This document shows, piece by piece, positions 23,810 to 31,726 of a stretch of DNA of 35,352 bases. Every line of letters starts with the position of its first letter. Position 1 is the stretch's first letter. This stretch comes from DATCBF01 sp964401995 (lineage in GTDB: Bacteria; Actinomycetota; Thermoleophilia; Solirubrobacterales; 70-9): NCBI GenBank assembly GCA_964401995.1, contig CAYOAP010000019.1, forward strand, positions 1-35,352, written 5' to 3'. The translations under genes and the position numbers were made by a program. The notes beneath the pieces are model-generated. The model did no database searches and was not told the origin of the DNA. It saw only the letters and a list, made by a program, of their open reading frames with translations.

Positions 23810-24703
23810 GTGCTGGAAACCGACGAGACACCGCGGACCGAAAGCCACGCCAGCGAGGGAGCGCCGTCGCTGCTGGTCGGCTACGACGCCAGCGAGGGAG
23901 GCAGGGACGCGCTTGAGCTCGCCCGCATCTTCCACTCGATGCTGGGCGGGCGGGTCCTGGTCGCCTCGGCAGCCTCCCACGGCCCGGCGCCGGGCCGCCA
24001 TCGTCCTTCTGAGGGCGAGAGGGCGGCCGTCGAAGCTCTTTTCGAGCAGGCGCGGCTGCATATCGGCCTGCCGAAGGTTGAGGCGCGGGCGCTGGCCGGC
24101 GGCTCCCCAGCCAAGCTGCTGATCGAGTGCGCCGAAGTCGATGCGGCGCAGACCCTGGTGCTCGGCTCGCCCCACCGAGGGGTGGTCGGACGCGCCCTGA
24201 TCGGCAGCGTCGCCAAGGGCGTCCTCTATGGCGCGCCCTGCGAGGTCGTCGTCGCGCCACGCGGATACGCCGACCGCGTCCATGTCCCCTACCGCACGAT
24301 CGCCGTCGCCTATGACGGCAGCGAGGAAGCCGAGGCAGCGCTGCGCCGAGCCGAAGACCTCGCCCGCCCCAACCGCGCCTCGATCGAAATCCTCACGGTC
24401 GCCGAAGCGCCGGTCACCCCGGCCACCGTCTGGGGCGGCATCGCGCCGGCCCAGCTCTCCGACCCGGACAAGATCCTCAACGGGGCGATCGAGTCGGTCG
24501 ACGAGCGGCTCGCCGTCCAGGGCAGGCGGCTCGAAGGCGAGGTGGCGACGACGCTGGCGCGGGCCTGCGAAAACAGTGTCGATCTGCTGGTCGCCGGCTC
24601 CCGCGGTTACGGGCCGGCGGCGCGGGTCCTGCTCGGCTCGGTCACCGGCCGCCTGATTCAGGACGCGCCCTGCCCGGTCCTGGTCGTGCCCCGCGCGGGC
24701 TAA
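23810..24703 (+). CDS. Tandem universal stress protein (two UspA domains)
   Basis: A 297-aa protein with two UspA domains. The first starts at LLVGYDASEGGRDALELA and ends near GAPCEVVVAPRG; the second starts at IAVAYDGSEEAEAALRRA and ends near DAPCPVLVVPRAG. The ATP-binding loop G-2x-G-9x-G-S/T is visible in both: GSPHRGVVGRALIGSVAKG and GSRGYGPAARVLLGSVTG. GGAGGG (23795-23800) is 9 bases from GTG 23810 but only 3 from TTG 23804, so GTG is preferred. Tandem Usp proteins are typical members of DevR/DosR regulons, which fits the kinase just upstream and the fermentation genes just downstream. Confidence 0.88.
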   Translation: MLETDETPRTESHASEGAPSLLVGYDASEGGRDALELARIFHSMLGGRVLVASAASHGPAPGRHRPSEGERAAVEALFEQARLHIGLPKVEARALAGGSPAKLLIECAEVDAAQTLVLGSPHRGVVGRALIGSVAKGVLYGAPCEVVVAPRGYADRVHVPYRTIAVAYDGSEEAEAALRRAEDLARPNRASIEILTVAEAPVTPATVWGGIAPAQLSDPDKILNGAIESVDERLAVQGRRLEGEVATTLARACENSVDLLVAGSRGYGPAARVLLGSVTGRLIQDAPCPVLVVPRAG

Positions 24704-24714
24704 CCTGCGAGGCG

Positions 24715-27066
24715 GTGCCGGAGCTAAGCGAAGCCGAGCTGGATGGCCTGCTCGCCTACTGGGAGGCCGCCAACTACCTGACCGTCGCCCAGATCTACCT
24801 GCAGGACAACCCGCTGCTGCGCGAGCCGCTGCGGGCCGAGCAGATCAAGCCGCGGCTGCTCGGCCACTGGGGCACCTCGCCCGGCCTCAACCTCGTCTAC
24901 GCCCAGCTCAACCGGCTGATCCGCGAGACAGGCGACGAGGTGCTGTTCGTCGCCGGGCCCGGGCACGGCGGCCCCGCCGTCGTCGCCAACGTCTACCTCG
25001 AGGGGACCTACTCGGAGGTCTATCCCGAGGTCTCCGCCGACGAGGCCGGCCTGCAGCGCCTGGTCCGCCAGTTCTCGACCCCGGGCGGGATCCCCAGCCA
25101 CGTCAGCGTGCCGACGCCGGGCTCGATCCACGAGGGCGGCGAGCTCGGCTACGCCCTGGTCCACGCCTTCGGGGCCGCCTTCGACAACCCCGACCTGCTG
25201 GTCGCCTGCGTGATCGGCGACGGCGAGGCGGAGACCGCGCCGCTGGAGGGCTCATGGAAGGGCGTGCGCTTCCTCAACCCTGCCCGTGACGGGGCCGTGC
25301 TGCCGATCTTGCACCTGAACGAGAACAAGATCTCCGGCCCGACCGTGCTCGGGCGGGCGCCCGAGGCCGAGATCGTCCAGCTCCTGGCCGGCCACGGCTA
25401 CGAGGCCCGGATCGTCACTGGATCCGATCCCCGCCAGGTCCACCGCGACTTCGCCGCGACGCTCGCCGACTGTCGCGCCACGATCGCCGCGATCCAGGCG
25501 CAGGCGCGGTCGGGGGGCAGCGCTGGGCGGCCACGCTGGCCGGCGATCGTGCTGCGCACGCCGAAGGGCTGGACCGGGCCGAAGGTCGTCGACGGCAAGC
25601 AGGTCGAGGGAACCTTCCGCGCCCACCAGGTCCCGCTCGGCGGCGTCCGCGAGAACCCCGAGCACCTGGCGATGCTGGAGCGGTGGATGCGCGGCTACCG
25701 GCCCGAGCGCCACTTCGACGGCGAGGGGAGGCTGGTGCCGGAGCTGGCGGCGCTGGCGCCGGCGGGCGAGCGGCGGATGGGCGCCACCACCCACGCCAAC
25801 GGCGGCCGCCGCCTGGTCCCGCTGACGATCCCCGACCCCGCCGCCTACGCGATCGAGGTGCGGCGGCCGGCGGCCGAGCGGGCGGAATCGACCAAACGCC
25901 TCGGCGAGCTGCTGCGCGACATCTACAGCGCCAACCCCGACAACTTCCGCCTCTTCTGCCCCGACGAGACCAACTCGAATCGGCTCGGCGCCGTCTTCGA
26001 GGTCGAGGACCGCTGCCTGATCGACGCCCGCCCCGAGGACGAGAGCGTCTCCCCCGAGGGCCGGGTGATGGAGGTGCTCTCCGAGCACAACTGCCAGGGC
26101 TGGCTCGAGGGCTACCTGCTGAGCGGCCGCCACGGCCTCTTCGCCACCTACGAGGCGTTCGCGATGGTCTCGGCCTCGATGGCGATCCAGCACGCCAAGT
26201 GGCTGGAGGAGATGCGCCAGCTCGACTGGCGCGAGCCGGTCGCCTCGCTCAACGTCCTGCTCACCTCGACCTGCTGGCGCAACGACCACAACGGCTTCAG
26301 CCACCAGGGGCCGGGCCTGATCGACACGATGATCTCGCTGCGCGGCGAGGTCGTCCGCGTCTACTTCCCGCCCGACGCCAACAGCCTGCTGGCGGTCGCC
26401 GGCCACTGCCTGCGCAGCCGCAACTACGTCAACCTGATCGTCCAGGACAAGCAGCCGCAGCTGCAGTACCTGGGCTATGAGGAAGCGCTCGCCCACGCCG
26501 CCGCCGGCGCCTCGCGCTGGGACTGGGCGAGCAGCGACGAGGGCGGGGACGCCGATGTCGTGCTCGGCTGCGCTGGCGACATCCCGACCCAGGAGACCCT
26601 GGCGGCAGCCTGGCTGCTGCGCCGCCACACGCCCGAGCTGCGGGTGCGGGTCGTCAACGTGATCGACCTGATGTCCCTCTTCCCCGGCGAAATGCATCCG
26701 CACGGCCTGCCCGAGGAGCGCTTCGTCGAGCTCTTCGGCCACGACGACGAGGTGGTGATGGCCTTCCACGGCTACGCCCGCGCCCTGCACCAGCTGCTCC
26801 ACGGCCGCCCCCATCCCGGCCGCTTCCACGTCCGCGGCTTCAGCGAGCAGGGGACGACCACGACCCCCTTCGACATGGTCGTGCTGAACCGGATGAGCCG
26901 CTACCACCTGGCGCTGGAGGCGCTGAGGCGGGCGCGGCGGGCGCCGGCGGGCGCGGCCGAGCTGGAAGAGCACTGCCGGGCGATGCTGGCCCGGCACGAG
27001 CCCTACGTGCGCGAGCACCTTGAGGACATGCCCGAGGTTCGCGACTGGACCTGGGACGCGGCCTAG
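24715..27066 (+). CDS. xfp: Xylulose-5-phosphate/fructose-6-phosphate phosphoketolase
   Basis: A 783-aa ThDP enzyme, close to the usual 790. It cleaves xylulose-5-P or fructose-6-P with phosphate to acetyl-phosphate plus G3P or E4P. Seen: the N-terminal HWGTSPGLN (51-59), GPGHGGPA (81-88), TPGSIHEGGELGYAL, the ThDP motif GDGEAE (168-173) with NENK (202-205), and the C-terminal HNCQGWLEGYLLSGRHG and VLLTSTCWRNDHNGFSHQGPG blocks. GTG start at 24715; the gap to the UspA gene is 11 bases. The acetate kinase gene follows after one base, making a two-step route from sugar phosphate to acetate and ATP without oxygen. Confidence 0.95.
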   Translation: MPELSEAELDGLLAYWEAANYLTVAQIYLQDNPLLREPLRAEQIKPRLLGHWGTSPGLNLVYAQLNRLIRETGDEVLFVAGPGHGGPAVVANVYLEGTYSEVYPEVSADEAGLQRLVRQFSTPGGIPSHVSVPTPGSIHEGGELGYALVHAFGAAFDNPDLLVACVIGDGEAETAPLEGSWKGVRFLNPARDGAVLPILHLNENKISGPTVLGRAPEAEIVQLLAGHGYEARIVTGSDPRQVHRDFAATLADCRATIAAIQAQARSGGSAGRPRWPAIVLRTPKGWTGPKVVDGKQVEGTFRAHQVPLGGVRENPEHLAMLERWMRGYRPERHFDGEGRLVPELAALAPAGERRMGATTHANGGRRLVPLTIPDPAAYAIEVRRPAAERAESTKRLGELLRDIYSANPDNFRLFCPDETNSNRLGAVFEVEDRCLIDARPEDESVSPEGRVMEVLSEHNCQGWLEGYLLSGRHGLFATYEAFAMVSASMAIQHAKWLEEMRQLDWREPVASLNVLLTSTCWRNDHNGFSHQGPGLIDTMISLRGEVVRVYFPPDANSLLAVAGHCLRSRNYVNLIVQDKQPQLQYLGYEEALAHAAAGASRWDWASSDEGGDADVVLGCAGDIPTQETLAAAWLLRRHTPELRVRVVNVIDLMSLFPGEMHPHGLPEERFVELFGHDDEVVMAFHGYARALHQLLHGRPHPGRFHVRGFSEQGTTTTPFDMVVLNRMSRYHLALEALRRARRAPAGAAELEEHCRAMLARHEPYVREHLEDMPEVRDWTWDAA

Positions 27067-27067
27067 C

Positions 27068-28186
27068 GTGTCCGCCCCGCCCGGCCGGATCCTCACCGTC
27101 AACGCCGGCTCCTCGAGCCTGAAGCTGCACGTCCTCGACGCGGACGACCGCGTCATCTGCTCCCGGGACGCCGGCTTTGACGGCGACGAAGGGGCGCTGC
27201 GCGAGGAGCTGGAGGGGATCCTCGCCGCCGGCGGGCCGGTCGACGCCGCCGGCCACCGGGTCGTCCACGGCGGCCCCGACTTCACCGGCCCGGCAGCGCT
27301 CGACCCCAGCGTCGAGGACGAGCTCGACCGCCTCGCCGACCTCGCGCCCCTGCACAACCCGCCGGCGGTGGCGGCGATGCGGGCGCTGGAGGCGCTGCGG
27401 CCGGGGCTGCCGACCGTCGCCTGTTTCGACACCGCCTTCCACGCGACGATGCCGGCGGCGGCCTCGACCTACGCGATCCCCGCCGCCTGGGCGCAGCGCT
27501 GGCCGCTGCGCCGCTACGGCTTCCACGGCCTCTCCCACTCCTACGCGAGCCGCCGCGCCGCCGCGCTGCTCGACCGCCCGCGGGCCGAGCTGCGGCTGGT
27601 CACGGCGCACCTCGGCGCCGGCGCCTCGCTGGCTGCTGTTCAGGGCGGGCGCTCGGTCGAGACCACGATGGGCTTCACCCCGCTCGAGGGCCTGGTGATG
27701 GCGACCCGCTCCGGCTCGGTCGACCCCGGCCTGCTGCTCTGGGTCCAGCGTCACGGTGGCTTCGACGCCGAGCAGATGGAGCGGGCGCTGGAGCGCGAAG
27801 CCGGGCTGCTCGCCCTCTCCGGCCGCTCGGGCGACATGCGCGAGGTGATCGCGGGCGCCGAGGGCGGCGACGAGCGCTGCCGCCTCGCCCTCGACGTCTA
27901 CATCCACCGCCTGGCCACCGGCGTCGCGGCGATGGCGGCGGCGATGAACGGCCTCGACGGCCTCGTCTTCACCGGCGGCGCCGGCGAGCACGAGCCGCGG
28001 CTGCGAGCGGCAGCCTGCGAGGCGCTCGCCTTCCTCGGCATCGCCCTCGACCCCGAGGCCAACGCCGCGGCGGCGGGCGACCGGCTGATCTCAGCGCCAG
28101 GCGCCGGCGCCGCGACCCTGGTCGTCAGCGCCCGGGAGGACATCGAAATCGCCCGCCAGGCGCGGGCGACGCTCTCTCCCGCGTAA
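27068..28186 (+). CDS. ackA: Acetate kinase
   Basis: A 372-aa protein, slightly shorter than the usual 400. Acetyl-phosphate + ADP gives acetate + ATP. Family marks present: ILTVNAGSSSLK at the N-terminus, HRVVHGG, a DTAFHATMP block, HLGAGASLAAVQGGRSVETTMGFTPLEG and FTGGAGEHEP. GTG 27068 starts right before the conserved first strand; the longer frame from 27020 overlaps the phosphoketolase gene and is not needed. It follows that gene by one base, so the pair should act as a substrate-level ATP module. It is convergent with the c-di-GMP gene at 28194. Confidence 0.95.
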   Translation: MSAPPGRILTVNAGSSSLKLHVLDADDRVICSRDAGFDGDEGALREELEGILAAGGPVDAAGHRVVHGGPDFTGPAALDPSVEDELDRLADLAPLHNPPAVAAMRALEALRPGLPTVACFDTAFHATMPAAASTYAIPAAWAQRWPLRRYGFHGLSHSYASRRAAALLDRPRAELRLVTAHLGAGASLAAVQGGRSVETTMGFTPLEGLVMATRSGSVDPGLLLWVQRHGGFDAEQMERALEREAGLLALSGRSGDMREVIAGAEGGDERCRLALDVYIHRLATGVAAMAAAMNGLDGLVFTGGAGEHEPRLRAAACEALAFLGIALDPEANAAAAGDRLISAPGAGAATLVVSAREDIEIARQARATLSPA

Positions 28187-28193
28187 GGCCCGG

Positions 28194-30131
28194 TTAGGAC
28201 AGGGCGATGCCCTGGGAGTGACCGACCTCCAGCTTCCCCTTGGGCATCTGCGTTGAGGGATAGCCCAGCTCGAAGCCCTGGCCCCCCTGGATGATCGTGC
28301 CGGGCCGGGCGTCGAGCGCCTCGACGCCGCGCAGGAACTCGAGCGTCTCCTCGTCCTCGACCCCCTCGGCGATGACGAAGGCGCCGGTCTGGCGGGCGAA
28401 CGTGGCCATCGCCATCAGCACCGCGCGGGCGTTGGGCTCGGTCGCGGCGGCGGCGACGATTGACTGGTCGAGCTTGACGTACTCGGCGCCGATCTTGCGC
28501 AGCATCTCCAGGCCGGCGTTGCCGGTGCCGACGTCGTCGAGCGCGAGCTTGAGGCCCCGCTTGCGCAGGCGGTCGAGGCTCCTGATGACGGGGACGGTGC
28601 GCGCTCCGAGCCGCTCGGTCACCTCGACCACGACCCGGTCAGGCGCGAGGCCGGCTCGCTCGACGCCGCTGAACAGCCACTCGCTTCCGTCGGAGTCGAG
28701 CTCCAGCGTCTTCGGCGCCAGGTTGACGAACAGCAGGGCCCCGTCCGGGATGTCGGTGGCGGCGGCCAGCGCCCGCGTCGCGCAGAGCTCGTCGAGCTCG
28801 TGCACGCAGCCGATCTGTTCGGCGATGTCGAAAGCTTCAGCCGGCCCGGAGAGGCCGTAGGAGGGGTCGGGCCGGGTCAGCGCCTCGATCCCGAGCAGCT
28901 CCCGGGAGCCGAAGTTCCAGATCGGCTGAAAGACGGTGGCCAGGCGCTGCTCGTCGACCAGGGCGCGAACCGCCTCGCGCTTGCTCGTCGTCGTCACGGA
29001 GACGCGGTCGCGGATCTCCTCGAAGCTGACGAACCCCTTGCCGCCACGGCGCTTTGCCTCATAGAGCGCCGCATCGCCCTCGGCCCGCAGCTCCTCGGCC
29101 GAGTGGCCCGCGCGCAGGCTCGCGACGCCGATGCTCGTCGCCGCGTCGACCTCGCCCAGGGTCCGGTTGAGGCGTTTGACCAGGATCTGCGCCCCCTGCT
29201 CGTCGGTGTTCGGCATCAGCAGCGCGAACTCGTCGCCGCCGATCCGGTAGGGACGGTCGGCAGCGCGCCCGTCACGCAGGATCGCGGCGACGCGCTTCAG
29301 CAGCGCATCGCCCTGAGGGTGGCCGTGGCGGTCGTTGATCAGCTTGAAATTGTCGAGGTCGAGCAGGGCGAGGACGAGCGGGTCCTGGTTGCGGCTCGCC
29401 GCCGCCGTCGCCTGGGCGAGCTCGTGCTCGAAGGCGCGGTGGTTGGGAAGGTCGGTCAGCCCGTCGCGGGTGGCGCGCTGCAGGGCGAGGCGGTGGTGGC
29501 GCAGCAGGGTGCGGCCACCGAGCAGGTAGAAGAGGCCGGCGACCCCGACCACCGCCAGCGCCATCACCAAAAGCAGGACGTGGCGCACGTCGGCCAGCTG
29601 CGCCTCGAAGCTGCCGTTGTCGAAGCTCATCTCCAGGGCGTAGCGGCCACCTGGCAGGTCGACCGGGGTGACGAACTCGAAGTTGGACGAGGGGCGGGCG
29701 GGGTCCGCCTCATGGCCGGCGTAGGAGGCGCCGGCGTGGAGCGCCGCGTTGATCCGCGGATCGGAGTCCCGCGCGCCGTTCAGGGCCTCGATGTTCGAGG
29801 CGCGGACGATGTTGTCGGGGCCGATCAGGATCGCCTCGATCGCCCCGGGCCGGCGGCCAAGCGCATCGAGCAGGCGGTCGATCTCGTGGATCGCGACCCC
29901 CGGCCGCGGGGCTTTGCGAGCCTCGGCTTCGAAGCCGTCGGCGTCCGCCTGCTGCGTGCGCGCGTAGCTGTCCAGCTGCTGCTTGTAGAGGCGGTCCGAG
30001 ATCAGCTTGTAGCCGGCGGCGCCGACCAAGGCGAGCGCGATGACCAGAGAGAGGAACAGGCGCGCGCCGAATCCCAGCCCGCCGAGACGGCGACGCAGGG
30101 GCTCAGTCTGTCGGGCGAGCCATCTGAACAT
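28194..30131 (-). CDS. Membrane GGDEF-EAL cyclic-di-GMP protein
   Basis: A 645-aa protein. TM1 (about 22-42) is followed by an extracytoplasmic sensor of about 140 residues and TM2 (about 185-204). The GGDEF domain has an intact GGDEF (298-302) and an I-site R289xxD292 for product inhibition. The EAL domain follows: EAL in LLGIEALTRP, an NLAPKTLE segment, EVTERLG, DDVGTGN, KLDQS, AEGVED and a QGGQGFELGYP end. The metal-binding DD pair and catalytic-loop residues look complete, so both cyclase and phosphodiesterase activity are possible. It is divergent from a HD-GYP phosphodiesterase across 106 bases. Confidence 0.9.
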   Translation of the reverse strand: MFRWLARQTEPLRRRLGGLGFGARLFLSLVIALALVGAAGYKLISDRLYKQQLDSYARTQQADADGFEAEARKAPRPGVAIHEIDRLLDALGRRPGAIEAILIGPDNIVRASNIEALNGARDSDPRINAALHAGASYAGHEADPARPSSNFEFVTPVDLPGGRYALEMSFDNGSFEAQLADVRHVLLLVMALAVVGVAGLFYLLGGRTLLRHHRLALQRATRDGLTDLPNHRAFEHELAQATAAASRNQDPLVLALLDLDNFKLINDRHGHPQGDALLKRVAAILRDGRAADRPYRIGGDEFALLMPNTDEQGAQILVKRLNRTLGEVDAATSIGVASLRAGHSAEELRAEGDAALYEAKRRGGKGFVSFEEIRDRVSVTTTSKREAVRALVDEQRLATVFQPIWNFGSRELLGIEALTRPDPSYGLSGPAEAFDIAEQIGCVHELDELCATRALAAATDIPDGALLFVNLAPKTLELDSDGSEWLFSGVERAGLAPDRVVVEVTERLGARTVPVIRSLDRLRKRGLKLALDDVGTGNAGLEMLRKIGAEYVKLDQSIVAAAATEPNARAVLMAMATFARQTGAFVIAEGVEDEETLEFLRGVEALDARPGTIIQGGQGFELGYPSTQMPKGKLEVGHSQGIALS

Positions 30132-30237
30132 GAGGTTCCATCTTTACCTGTGTACGTTACCCTTTTTGTGTGAACTCGCACATGTTCTTCCGCAAATTGC
30201 TGTATTCAGCTGCGATGAACTCCATGTAAGGCACTGA
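30132..30237. promoter_or_regulatory. Divergent promoter region between two c-di-GMP genes
   Basis: This stretch, AT-richer than its flanks, separates the GGDEF-EAL gene from the HD-GYP gene. AAGG (30228-30231) is 6 bases before ATG 30238 and serves as its ribosome site. On the minus strand TAACGT (around 30155-30150) resembles a -10 box. TGTGTGAACTCGCACA at about 30168-30183 has CRP-like TGTG/CACA ends, but its match to the TGTGA-N6-TCACA consensus is weak. Confidence 0.35.
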
Positions 30238-31677
30238 ATGGACGCTAATCCAGGCACCTCGTCTGCTCCGTCTGCGCAGAGTCTGCCCCCCACGCGCATT
30301 TTGGTCACGGACGACCATCCCGAGATGCTTCTGTTGATGGATCGTGCGCTGGGAAGCAGCTACGAGTGCGAGTTCGCGAACAGCTTCGAGCAGGCTCGCG
30401 AAAAGCTTGACGCCGACAGCTTCCAGCTCGTCATCTGCAATCTTGATTCGGCTGCCAGCACAGGGCTGGATCTCGCCGCAGAGATCGTCCGCGACCACCC
30501 CGAAACGGCGACCGTCGTCCTGATGACCGGGGAAGACGATCCTGAGGCCGCCAGGCAAGCTTTCGCCCTTGGCGTCTACGGCTACCTGGTCGAACCGTTT
30601 TGGCCAGGGCAGCTGCTGATCACGGTGATGAGCTCGCTGCGCCGGCGCGAGCTGGAGATCGCCGACCAGGCCCACAGCCAGAATCTGGAGGACCGGCGCC
30701 AGACGATCATCGACATGGCGCCGATGCCGATCTATGCCAAGGACGCCTCCCACCACTATGTCGTGGCGAACGCCAGCGCCGATGAGGTCGCGGGAGTGGA
30801 GCGGGGGACGCTGATCGGCCTCACCGATGACGCGATCATGCCGCCCGAGGGAGCGGAGGCGGCCCAGGACATCGACGCCCGCGTGCTCGACGAGGGGTCG
30901 ACCTACGAGGCCGAGGAGGTCGTGGAGGTCGGAGATGTCGAGAGGACCTTCAAGACGGTCAAGTTCCCACTCCTCGACGAGGAGGGCCAGATCACCGCCG
31001 TCGGCGGCATCTCGGCCGATATCACCGCCGAGAACGAGGCGGCGAAGCTGCGCGACGAGCTGGCGGCCTCCCAGCAGAAGGCGATCGACGAACTGCGGCT
31101 GTCGCGCCAGGAGACGATCGAAGGGCTGACCAAGGCGATCGAGCTGCACGATTCCTCGACCGGGGAGCACGTCGGCCGGATGGCGGAGATCGCCGCTTTC
31201 CTCGGCGCCCACATGGGCCTCGACCCAGATCACATCGAACTGCTGCGCGCGGCGGCGCCCATGCACGATGTCGGCAAGATCGGCGTTCCGGCTGAGATTC
31301 TTCGCAAGCCGGGGCCGCTGGCCGCCGGGGAGCGCGAGGAGATGGAGCGCCACACGGTGGTCGGCCACAAGATCTTCGCCCACTTCGAAAGCGAGCTGTC
31401 GCGCATCGCCGCGGCGATCGCCCTCACCCATCACGAGCGCTACGACGGCAGCGGCTACCCACGGGGCCTCACCGGAGAGGAGATTCCACTGGAAGGCCGG
31501 ATCGCCGCGGTGGCCGACGTCTTCGATGCCCTGCTCACCGACCGCAGCTACAGGCCGGCGCTGTCAGTGGACGAAGCAATCGCGGTGATGCGCGAGGGAA
31601 GGGGAACCCACTTCGACCCCGAGATCGCCGATCTCCTCCTGGACCACGTCGAGGAGATCCTCGCCCTCAGGAGCTGA
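30238..31677 (+). CDS. REC-PAS-HD-GYP protein with a degenerate receiver
   Basis: A 479-aa cytoplasmic protein. The receiver domain (about 20-135) has TDDH and Thr97, but the phospho-acceptor Asp is replaced by Asn68 (LVICNLD) and the conserved Lys by Glu119 (YLVEPF), so normal phosphorylation is unlikely. A PAS domain follows (about 150-275, DMAPMPIYAKDASHHYVVAN), then a short coiled segment. The HD-GYP phosphodiesterase has HD in MHDVGKIGVP and HHERYDGSGYP, both complete, so c-di-GMP hydrolysis to GMP is likely. It is divergent from the GGDEF-EAL gene, so the pair would set opposing c-di-GMP levels. Confidence 0.9.
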   Translation: MDANPGTSSAPSAQSLPPTRILVTDDHPEMLLLMDRALGSSYECEFANSFEQAREKLDADSFQLVICNLDSAASTGLDLAAEIVRDHPETATVVLMTGEDDPEAARQAFALGVYGYLVEPFWPGQLLITVMSSLRRRELEIADQAHSQNLEDRRQTIIDMAPMPIYAKDASHHYVVANASADEVAGVERGTLIGLTDDAIMPPEGAEAAQDIDARVLDEGSTYEAEEVVEVGDVERTFKTVKFPLLDEEGQITAVGGISADITAENEAAKLRDELAASQQKAIDELRLSRQETIEGLTKAIELHDSSTGEHVGRMAEIAAFLGAHMGLDPDHIELLRAAAPMHDVGKIGVPAEILRKPGPLAAGEREEMERHTVVGHKIFAHFESELSRIAAAIALTHHERYDGSGYPRGLTGEEIPLEGRIAAVADVFDALLTDRSYRPALSVDEAIAVMREGRGTHFDPEIADLLLDHVEEILALRS

Positions 31678-31726
31678 AAGCGACGGGCCAGCTTCAACAG
31701 CCCGACCGCGATCCAACCGCTTAGCG

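Noticed and set aside
25252..27432. 726-codon minus-strand open frame over phosphoketolase
   Set aside because: It is the exact complement of a gene with full family motifs; long antisense frames are expected at this GC content.
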